From: JBLIDK01 sp047632595
Lineage (GTDB): Bacteria; Bacteroidota; Bacteroidia; Sphingobacteriales; Sphingobacteriaceae
DNA: 18,923 nucleotides
Direction of reading: 5' to 3'
Assembly (NCBI GenBank): GCA_047632595.1
Contig: JBLIDK010000042.1
Location: 1 to 18,923 of the forward strand
Shown: positions 13,049 to 18,923 of the stretch, piece by piece
Layout of the letters: every line of letters begins with the position of its first letter
Position numbering within the stretch: the stretch's first letter is position 1
Notes under the pieces: generated by a model
What the model saw: the letters and a program-made list of their open reading frames with translations, nothing else
What the model was told of the DNA's origin: nothing
Database searches by the model: none
Made by a program: the position numbers and the translations under genes

Positions 13049-15211
13049 ATGAAGAAAATTTACCTTTTAACTATAGCAGTGCTATGTGCAAGTTTAATAT
13101 CTGTAAAATCTATTGCAGGTGAAGGAATGTGGTTGCCAAACCTAATAGGCAAAAACTACGCTGAAATGAAAAAACTTGGCTTTAAGCTAACTGCAGATGA
13201 TATTTATAATGTAAATAAAGCTAGTTTAAAAGATGCTATTGTAAGTTTTCAATTCTGTACAGGCGAGTTTGTTTCAAACCAAGGTCTTATCCTTACTAAT
13301 CACCATTGTGCATTTTCATCAATTCAACAACACACTACTTTAGATGCCGACTACCTTACAAATGGTTTTTGGGCATCTACTTTAAAAGAAGAACTTCCTG
13401 CTGATGGAGTAACAGCAAGTGTTTTGGTTAGAATGGAAGATGTTTCGGCACAAATTGATGAACGTCTAAAAGGCTTAACCGGTGATGATATCGCGAAAGC
13501 AACTCAAAAAGTAATAGAAGAAATACAAGAAAAGGCAGTTGCTGGTACTAACCATGTAGCAAAGGTTAAAGATGTTTATAACAACAACCAATACCTTTTA
13601 TTTATTTACGAAGAATATACGGATGTACGCTTAGTTGGAGCACCTCCTTCGTCAGTTGGTAAATTTGGTGGCGATGCTGATAACTGGGAATGGCCACGTC
13701 AAACTGGTGATTTTGCAATGTTCAGAGTATACACTGCGCCAGATGGTTCTCCAGCAACTTTTGCTGCAGAAAATGTTCCATTTACTCCGAAAAGACATTT
13801 GAAAATCTCTTTAAAAGGGGTTAAAAATGGAGACTTCTCCATGGTAATGGGATATCCTGGATCTACTAATCGTTATGCTTTTTCAAGAGAATTAGAACAT
13901 GCAGTTAAGATTCAAAATCCAGCAATTGTTAAATTATTACAACAAAAGCTTGAAATTATGCGTGCTGATATGGATGCTGACCCTAGTGTTAACATCAAAT
14001 TAGCTGATAGTTATGCTTCGTTAGCTAATGGCTGGAAATACTACTTAGGTCAAAACCAAGGTTTGAAAAAACAAGATGTAATTAGCGAACGTGCTGCAAT
14101 GGAAGAAGAGTTTATTGCATTTGCTAAAAATGGAGATGTTGATGAATCAACCGTTACTATGTTTGATGAAATAGACAACCTCTACGATAACTATGAAAGT
14201 GAGTCGTTAAATGGCTTATACTTTAGTTTAGCAGGCCTAGCTTCTGATATTACAAAGTACTCATTACAATACCGACAGCTTTATACGGCCTTAGAAGCAG
14301 GAGCAGATGAACAAGCAGCTTCTAGAATGACTGCAGGCCTTAAAGAAGGCTTATCAGCTCATTTTAAAGATTACAGCGCTGAAACTGATAAGAAGATATT
14401 AGGAAGTTTATTAGTTACCTATTATAAAGAGTTACCAGCAGCTAATCGTCCTGCTTATTTAGAGACTATTTTATCTAAATATAAAGGTGAAACAAACGAG
14501 GATAAATTTATGGCATTTGCAGAAGACGTTTTTGAGAACAGTATCTATGCATCAGAAGAAAGAGCTTCAGAGTTTTTGAATGACCCTAAATTCAAAACAC
14601 TAAAGAAAGATCCTTTAACTGGCTTCATGAATAGTCTAATGAACGATTATCGTCCTAAAATAGCTCCTGTTGCTGGTGCATTTAGTGCAAAAAAGGCTGA
14701 GTTTTCTCAAATGTACCTTGCTGGACTAATGCAATGGAAGAGCACTGATAAGATGTATCCAAACGCAAACTCTACTTTACGTGTTTCCTATGGTAATGTT
14801 AAAACTTATGACCCTAGAGACGCAGTTAGCTATGATTTCTATACTACAACTGACGGAATTTTAGAAAAAGAAGATCCTAATGATAGAGAATTTATAGTTC
14901 CTTCAAGATTAAAGGAGTTGTTAATTAAGAAAGACTTTGGACAGTATGCAAACGATAAAGGAGAGCTAGTAGTAGCCTTTATTTCAGATAATGATATTAC
15001 TGGTGGTAACTCTGGTAGTCCGGTATTGAATGGAAATGGTGAGCTTATTGGAATTGCCTTTGATGGTAACTGGGAAGCAATGACAGGTGACTTAGCATTT
15101 AATGATGAAGTTCAACGTACAATATCAGTTGATATACGTTATGTAATGTTTGTTATTGATAAGTATGCAGAAGCGAAGAACTTGATTGAAGAGATGGAGT
15201 TTGTGAAATAG
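13049..15211 (+). CDS. S46 family dipeptidyl-peptidase, DPP7-like
   Basis: This 720-residue secreted serine exopeptidase removes dipeptides from peptide N-termini. A signal peptide covers about 1-23. The chymotrypsin-like catalytic residues are visible: His85 in LTNHHCAF, Asp221 in DNWEWPRQTGDF, and Ser655 in TGGNSGSPVLNG; the length and the positions of His and Ser agree with Porphyromonas gingivalis S46 enzymes. The residue that sets P1 preference in the family is Gly673 here (IAFDGNWEAMTGD). DPP7, which prefers hydrophobic P1 residues, has Gly there, whereas DPP11, which prefers Asp/Glu, has Arg. The middle section (about 280-560) is the alpha-helical regulatory domain. No C-terminal sorting domain is seen, so a periplasmic location is likely. 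The gene is monocistronic, with its own promoter and a strong terminator. Confidence 0.93.
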   Translation: MKKIYLLTIAVLCASLISVKSIAGEGMWLPNLIGKNYAEMKKLGFKLTADDIYNVNKASLKDAIVSFQFCTGEFVSNQGLILTNHHCAFSSIQQHTTLDADYLTNGFWASTLKEELPADGVTASVLVRMEDVSAQIDERLKGLTGDDIAKATQKVIEEIQEKAVAGTNHVAKVKDVYNNNQYLLFIYEEYTDVRLVGAPPSSVGKFGGDADNWEWPRQTGDFAMFRVYTAPDGSPATFAAENVPFTPKRHLKISLKGVKNGDFSMVMGYPGSTNRYAFSRELEHAVKIQNPAIVKLLQQKLEIMRADMDADPSVNIKLADSYASLANGWKYYLGQNQGLKKQDVISERAAMEEEFIAFAKNGDVDESTVTMFDEIDNLYDNYESESLNGLYFSLAGLASDITKYSLQYRQLYTALEAGADEQAASRMTAGLKEGLSAHFKDYSAETDKKILGSLLVTYYKELPAANRPAYLETILSKYKGETNEDKFMAFAEDVFENSIYASEERASEFLNDPKFKTLKKDPLTGFMNSLMNDYRPKIAPVAGAFSAKKAEFSQMYLAGLMQWKSTDKMYPNANSTLRVSYGNVKTYDPRDAVSYDFYTTTDGILEKEDPNDREFIVPSRLKELLIKKDFGQYANDKGELVVAFISDNDITGGNSGSPVLNGNGELIGIAFDGNWEAMTGDLAFNDEVQRTISVDIRYVMFVIDKYAEAKNLIEEMEFVK

Positions 15212-15228
15212 TCACAATTCAATAAACG

Positions 15229-15271
15229 AAAAAGGCCTTGTATCATATCGATACAAGGCCTTTTTTTTTTT
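15229..15271. terminator. Strong bidirectional rho-independent terminator
   Basis: A perfect 16-bp stem (15229-15244 with 15250-15265) around the loop ATATC carries GGCCTTGTATC in its arm and ends in a run of eleven T (15261-15271) on the plus strand. It lies 17 bp after the S46 stop codon. On the minus strand the stem ends in five T followed by CGTTT, and it lies 28 bp past the stop of the small minus-strand gene, so it can serve both convergent genes. Confidence 0.93.
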
Positions 15272-15299
15272 AATGTAAAATCTAGTTTATTAGAAATCA

Positions 15300-15443
15300 C
15301 TAAGTTTTGTATCCAATTTTCCTGAATATTGGCCTGTAATCGTTTACAGCAGATAATGAGTTTACGCTAAAAGTAAGTGCTACTAGCTCGATTGTTATTA
15401 GAATAGCCACGATGCCCACTGTAAAATACAGCTTATGCTTCAT
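15300..15443 (-). CDS. Candidate small single-pass membrane protein (47 aa)
   Basis: A 47-residue reading frame starts at the ATG at 15441-15443 and ends with TAG. It encodes a basic start (MKHK), one predicted membrane helix (about 6-26: YFTVGIVAILITIELVALTF) and a basic C-terminal tail containing DYRPIFRKIGYKT. The frame is open upstream to 15500, but the first possible start there is TTG inside the predicted promoter box, so the ATG is preferred. Support for a real gene comes from a well-spaced promoter (15498-15527) about 55 bases upstream and the shared terminator just downstream. The family is not recognised. The orientation of the tail cannot be fixed, though the flanking lysines at the N-terminus favour a cytoplasmic N-terminus. 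Confidence 0.6.
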   Translation of the reverse strand: MKHKLYFTVGIVAILITIELVALTFSVNSLSAVNDYRPIFRKIGYKT

Positions 15444-15497
15444 TTTAATATCCTTGAAATTTCTAAAAAATGCTATCCCAAATATGGGATTACCCAA

Positions 15498-15527
15498 CAA
15501 ATATGTTTAAAATATTTTATTTTGCAA
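15498..15527 (-). promoter_or_regulatory. Promoter of the small membrane protein gene
   Basis: On the minus strand, TTG (15525-15527) is followed after exactly 19 bases by CATATTTG (15498-15505), one base off the -7 box TAnnTTTG. A second CATATTTG follows about 20 bases further on, around 15478-15485. The predicted start near 15491 leaves a leader of about 48 bases. The region between the two boxes contains the short palindrome TGGGTAATCCCA. Confidence 0.55.
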
Positions 15528-15551
15528 GGTGTAATAGTTTTCTAGAACTGT

Positions 15552-15585
15552 TTGAATGAATTTAGTAAGCTATTAAGTAATTTTG
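15552..15585 (+). promoter_or_regulatory. Promoter of trhO, probably giving a leaderless mRNA
   Basis: TAATTTTG at 15578-15585 is a perfect TAnnTTTG box, with TTG at 15552-15554 upstream (23-base spacing, the long end of the accepted range). Only four bases separate the box from the ATG at 15590. Transcription would therefore start at or within a base or two of the start codon, leaving no leader. Confidence 0.65.
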
Positions 15586-15589
15586 CACT

Positions 15590-16648
15590 ATGGCATTGTA
15601 TAACAAAATAGATGGGAAAGTTTTAAAAGAGCGTATTCAGCAAAGTGATGAAAAGCGCACGACAATTTCATTTTATAAATATGCTAAAATTGGTAATCTT
15701 GAGGTTTTTCGGGATCATTTGTTCACCGAACTCTCAAAAGAAGAGGTTTTAGGACGTATATACGTTGCAAACGAAGGAATAAATGCTCAGATAAGCGTTT
15801 TAAGCAACGCTATTGAAGAATTTCAAGAAAAGCTGAATGAGATAACCTTTTTACAAGGAGTTCGTTTAAACGTAGCTGTAGAGGATGATGGAAAGTCGTT
15901 TTTCAAACTTAAAATTTTAGTTCGTGAAAAAATTGTAGCCGATGGGTTACATGATGATCAATTTGATGCCTCAAATTGTGGACAACATCTAGATGCCAAT
16001 GAATTCAATAATCTTGTTGAAGACCCAAATACCATACTAATTGACATGCGTAACCACTATGAAAGTGAAGTTGGGCATTTTAAAGGGGCTATAACTCCAG
16101 ATGTTGACACTTTTAGAGACTCTTTACCAATTATTGAAGAAATGCTAGAAGGTAATGAGGAAAAAAACTTGGTGATGTATTGTACAGGTGGCATACGTTG
16201 CGAAAAAGCTTCTGCCTACTACAAGTACAAAGGCTTTAAGCAAGTTTTTCAACTAAATGGGGGTATTATTAACTATGTTAAACAGGTAAATGACGAGGGT
16301 TTAGAGAATAAATTTATTGGCAAGAACTTTGTTTTTGATGAGCGACTAGGTGAGCGAGTTAGCCCAGAAATAATTAGTAATTGTCACACTTGCGGTAAAC
16401 CTTGTGATGACCATTTGAACTGTAAAAACGATGCCTGTCACTTGTTATTTATTCAATGTTCTGAATGCAAAGAAACTTTTAACAATTGTTGTAGTACTGA
16501 ATGTGTTGAATTTTTGGAATGGCCAGAAGACGAGCGAAAAGAGTTCAAAAGAGGATTAAATAACTCTCAACAGATTTATAAAAAAGGTCGTAAAAGCAAT
16601 TTTGTAGAGCAATTTTTGGCATTTAAAGCAGGAAACAACAAATTGTAA
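15590..16648 (+). CDS. trhO: tRNA uridine(34) hydroxylase TrhO (rhodanese family)
   Basis: This 352-residue protein belongs to the YceA/TrhO family, which makes 5-hydroxyuridine at tRNA wobble position 34 in an oxygen-dependent reaction. The N-terminal domain (about 25-120) contains the family sequence RIYVANEGINAQISV. The rhodanese domain (about 135-235) has the active-site loop MYCTGGIRCEKAS with Cys198, plus Cys204. The C-terminal part (265-305) holds ten cysteines in CHTCGKPC-, C-, C-, CSEC- and CC-x3-C-like spacing, as in longer TrhO members, suggesting a bound metal. Length and motif order fit the family. It is monocistronic. Its only functional neighbour is mnmD, about 4 kb away, which also acts on U34. 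Confidence 0.93.
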   Translation: MALYNKIDGKVLKERIQQSDEKRTTISFYKYAKIGNLEVFRDHLFTELSKEEVLGRIYVANEGINAQISVLSNAIEEFQEKLNEITFLQGVRLNVAVEDDGKSFFKLKILVREKIVADGLHDDQFDASNCGQHLDANEFNNLVEDPNTILIDMRNHYESEVGHFKGAITPDVDTFRDSLPIIEEMLEGNEEKNLVMYCTGGIRCEKASAYYKYKGFKQVFQLNGGIINYVKQVNDEGLENKFIGKNFVFDERLGERVSPEIISNCHTCGKPCDDHLNCKNDACHLLFIQCSECKETFNNCCSTECVEFLEWPEDERKEFKRGLNNSQQIYKKGRKSNFVEQFLAFKAGNNKL

Positions 16649-16692
16649 TCAACCTTTGACATTGTTTAATACATAGTCAGTATTCATTTTCT

Positions 16693-16700
16693 TATTATTG
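16693..16700 (+). promoter_or_regulatory. Possible -7 box of the M1-type peptidase gene
   Basis: TATTATTG differs from TAnnTTTG at one base and lies 18 bases before the ATG at 16719. No TTG occurs at the expected distance upstream; the nearest is 28 bases away. The rest of the gap between trhO and this gene shows no other site. Confidence 0.3.
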
Positions 16701-16718
16701 CATTCTAATTAATATTTC

Positions 16719-18566
16719 ATGCGAAACATATATTTCACCACCCTTTTAGTTCTACTTTCAATTTCTACTTTATCTGCTCAATATTGGCAGCAAAAAGCCA
16801 TTTATACTATAAATGTAGATTTGAATGTGGAAACCAATCAGTTTACTGGAACGCAGAAGATTGTTTATACAAATAACTCTCCTGACACCTTAACCAAAGT
16901 ATTTTATCACTTGTATTTCAACTCTTTCCAACCAGGAAGTATGATGGATGTTAGATCAAGAACTATTTCAGATCCAGACCGTAGAGTGGGAAATAGAATT
17001 GAAGCATTACAGCCCGACGAAATAGGCTATCAAAAAGTAAAATCACTTAAGCAAAATGGTAAATCTTTAAAGATGAAAGAAGTTGGAACCATATTAGAAG
17101 TAGAATTAGCTACTCCAATATATCCAGGTAAAACTGCAACGTTTGATATGACTTTTGAAGCACAAGTGCCATTACAAATTCGTCGTTCTGGTAGAGATAA
17201 TAAAGAAGAAATACGCTATTCAATGACTCAATGGTATCCTAAAATGTGTGAATATGATGTAGAAGGATGGCATTCAAACCCCTATATAGGAAGAGAGTTT
17301 CATGGAATTTGGGGCGATTTTGATGTGACCATTACTATTGACAAAACGTATGTTCTTGGAGCAACAGGAGTGCTACAAAATCCAAATGAAGTAGGACATG
17401 GTTATGAAACTGCAGGAAAAGATTTAAAGCGACCAGAAGGGGACAAGCTAAGTTGGCATTTTGTAGGAAAGAAAGTACATGATTTTGCATGGGCTGCAGA
17501 TCCTAATTACAAACACGTTGTTGTTGAAACAAAAGACCTACCAACCATACATTTATTGTATGTAGAAGATTCTAATACAACTACATGGACTGATTTACCG
17601 AAATATGCTCCACAAATTTTTCAATACATGAATCCTTTGTTTGGAAAATACCCTTATCCAAGTTATTCAATTATTCAAGGTGGCGATGGTGGAATGGAAT
17701 ACCCAATGTTAACTCTAATTACAGGACATAGATCTTTAAAAAGTTTAGTTGGAGTTTCTGTTCATGAAGCTATACATAGCTGGTATCAGTTATTGTTAGG
17801 TACAAATGAGAGCAAATACTCTTGGATGGACGAAGGCTTTACTTCATTTGCGTCGGATGTGATAATGGACAGTATATTTGGAGCTGGAAGCACGACTCAC
17901 GCAGGTGCCTATGCTGGATATTACAATCTTGTGAAGTCTGGAATGGCCGAACCAATGACTACTCATGCAGATTATTATAAAACAAATAGGGCCTATGGTA
18001 TAAATTCCTATTCAAAAGGAGAGGTTTTACTTAATCAATTGAACTACATAATGGGTAGTGACCTTTTTTACAAAGGAATGCGCGATTATTACTATACTTG
18101 GCGATATAAGCATCCAACGCCAACTGAATTTAAGCGAGTAATGGAAAAAGCCAGTGGCTTAGAACTTGATTGGTACTTTGAGAACTGGGTTGGTACAATT
18201 AACACTATCGATTACGGGATAAAAAGTGTGGTAAGTTCTTCTTCTAAAACCGAATTAATTATAGAAAGAGTAGGAGATATGCCTATGCCTGTAGATTTAG
18301 TGGTGACTTTAAACGATAATTCTACTATCAATTATCAAATTCCATTAGAAATAATGCGAGGTGAGAAGAGTGCAAAAGAAGGGTATAGTGAGCTAAAAAC
18401 TGAATTAGCTTGGCCTTGGGTTTACCCAACATACAAATTAGTTCTAGACGAAAAATTCACAGATATAAAAAGTATTGAAATAGACCCTTCAAATAGAATG
18501 GCAGATGTGGATAGAGGAAACAACCTTTATCCATCAAAGGCTTCTACAACCTTCCCTTTTAAGTAG
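16719..18566 (+). CDS. Secreted M1-type metallopeptidase
   Basis: This is a 615-residue zinc peptidase of the M1 (aminopeptidase N/leukotriene A4 hydrolase) clan. A signal peptide spans about 1-20 (cleavage STLSA before QYW). A beta-rich N-terminal domain (about 22-210) precedes the catalytic domain. The zinc site is complete: HEAIH at 349-353 and Glu372, i.e. HExxH-18-E. Upstream, GGMEYP (324-329) stands where M1 aminopeptidases have GAMEN, with Glu327 available to bind the substrate's N-terminus. The Asn-to-Tyr change and the short C-terminal part are typical of bacterial secreted M1-like members rather than the 850-residue PepN type. Substrate preference cannot be inferred. The paired secreted S46 exopeptidase nearby suggests peptide scavenging. 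An AT-rich hairpin covers the stop codon. Confidence 0.88.
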   Translation: MRNIYFTTLLVLLSISTLSAQYWQQKAIYTINVDLNVETNQFTGTQKIVYTNNSPDTLTKVFYHLYFNSFQPGSMMDVRSRTISDPDRRVGNRIEALQPDEIGYQKVKSLKQNGKSLKMKEVGTILEVELATPIYPGKTATFDMTFEAQVPLQIRRSGRDNKEEIRYSMTQWYPKMCEYDVEGWHSNPYIGREFHGIWGDFDVTITIDKTYVLGATGVLQNPNEVGHGYETAGKDLKRPEGDKLSWHFVGKKVHDFAWAADPNYKHVVVETKDLPTIHLLYVEDSNTTTWTDLPKYAPQIFQYMNPLFGKYPYPSYSIIQGGDGGMEYPMLTLITGHRSLKSLVGVSVHEAIHSWYQLLLGTNESKYSWMDEGFTSFASDVIMDSIFGAGSTTHAGAYAGYYNLVKSGMAEPMTTHADYYKTNRAYGINSYSKGEVLLNQLNYIMGSDLFYKGMRDYYYTWRYKHPTPTEFKRVMEKASGLELDWYFENWVGTINTIDYGIKSVVSSSSKTELIIERVGDMPMPVDLVVTLNDNSTINYQIPLEIMRGEKSAKEGYSELKTELAWPWVYPTYKLVLDEKFTDIKSIEIDPSNRMADVDRGNNLYPSKASTTFPFK

Positions 18567-18583
18567 AATTAACTATTCTACTT
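18561..18583 (+). terminator. AT-rich hairpin over the M1-type peptidase stop codon
   Basis: A 9-bp perfect stem (AAGTAGAAT at 18561-18569, ATTCTACTT at 18575-18583) with a 5-base loop includes the TAG stop codon and is followed by AATTTTAG. The T tract is short and interrupted, so this is at best a weak terminator or a 3'-end stabiliser. Confidence 0.4.
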
Positions 18584-18721
18584 AATTTTAGTGTTAAAAA
18601 ACAACATTTACAGAGCATTGCACCCATGTTGCCATAAATAACATAAAAGCAATCAAAAGTTTAATTGAAATGCTAGATTCGAGATAGCGATGCAATGCGA
18701 ATAAGTTCACCGGTGCATTTA

Positions 18722-18737
18722 TTGGGTTGTTACCCAA
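18722..18737. other. Small inverted repeat upstream of the last gene
   Basis: TTGGGT and ACCCAA form a 6-bp perfect stem around TGTT. It is followed by A-rich rather than T-rich sequence, so it is not a terminator on the plus strand. It lies about 50 bases before the start at 18789, where it could be an operator. The core TTACCCAACA also occurs at 15490-15499 beside another promoter, which may be chance. Nothing else was recognised in 18584-18788. Confidence 0.25.
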
Positions 18738-18788
18738 CATAAAAAACCAAAGAAAAAAAATCTTATCTTCACGCTTTAAAACTTAAAT

Positions 18789-18923
18789 ATGAGAAATTTA
18801 ACAACTTTAGTTGCACTGATTTGTTCAGTTGGACTACATGCCCAAGAAAGCCCAACTGCCACAGGTGGTAAGGCTACAGGAACAGGCGGAACCGCCAGTT
18901 ATTCGATAGGACAAGTAGTTTAC
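18789..18923 (+). CDS. Secreted protein, N-terminus only (probable type IX secretion cargo)
   Basis: Forty-five codons run off the window edge without a stop. They encode a signal peptide (MRNLTTLVALICSVGLHAQE, cleavage near HAQ) followed by SPTATGGKATGTGGTASYSI and then GQVVY. This Gly/Thr/Ser-rich start ending in SYSIGQVVY is, from memory, common in Bacteroidota secreted proteins that end in a type IX secretion sorting domain. The C-terminus is outside the window, so that domain is inferred. The upstream TATCTTCA is a poor match to the -7 box. Confidence 0.75.
   Translation, partial: MRNLTTLVALICSVGLHAQESPTATGGKATGTGGTASYSIGQVVY

Noticed and set aside
15444..15500. Longer 66-residue version of the small membrane protein starting at TTG
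   Set aside because: The TTG lies inside the predicted -7 box, upstream of the likely transcription start, so it could not be translated from that promoter.

Overview
The window looks like chromosomal DNA from a Bacteroidota bacterium, most likely a flavobacterium-like lineage. It is AT-rich. Its genes lack obvious Shine-Dalgarno sequences. Several starts are preceded by the Bacteroidota -7 promoter box (TAnnTTTG). The gene content is also typical: an HU-like/SPOR envelope protein, an S46 dipeptidyl-peptidase, TonB-receptor-like barrels, and at the right edge the N-terminus of a secreted protein of the kind often exported by the type IX system. No tRNA, rRNA, CRISPR array, transposase or phage gene was seen.

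Layout. Positions 1-687 hold a 360-bp direct tandem repeat. Each copy contains a MITE-like inverted repeat whose arms start and end in GTCATTTCGA / TCGAAATGAC. Positions 883-8520 (minus strand) form one tight six-gene operon. In transcription order it encodes a 1025-residue TPR protein, a plug-less outer-membrane beta-barrel, an HU-like/SPOR inner-membrane protein, ExbB/TolQ, ExbD/TolR and a TonB/TolA-like transducer. Next come a tandem universal stress protein (8662-9510, plus) and a secreted VWA-domain protein (9676-11082, minus). The VWA gene's start codon region overlaps that of the divergent tRNA-modification gene mnmD (11073-11756, plus). mnmD is followed by a DoxX membrane protein, a tiny predicted lipoprotein with a polybasic tail, and a second DoxX protein. 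A secreted S46 dipeptidyl-peptidase (13049-15211) ends at a strong hairpin terminator. A candidate 47-residue membrane protein (15300-15443, minus) converges on the same terminator. Then come trhO (15590-16648), which looks leaderless, a secreted M1-type metallopeptidase (16719-18566) and the truncated secreted protein (18789 onward).

How the genes fit together. The six-gene operon is the most coherent system. A proton-driven ExbB/ExbD motor and a TonB-type arm are co-transcribed with a peptidoglycan-binding SPOR protein, a large periplasmic TPR protein and an outer-membrane barrel. The composition parallels Tol-Pal (TolQRA plus a TPR partner) but has no TolB or Pal, so it may be a Bacteroidota trans-envelope machine of similar purpose; this is inference. 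The S46 and M1 enzymes suggest extracytoplasmic peptide use. MnmD and TrhO both modify the tRNA wobble uridine (U34).
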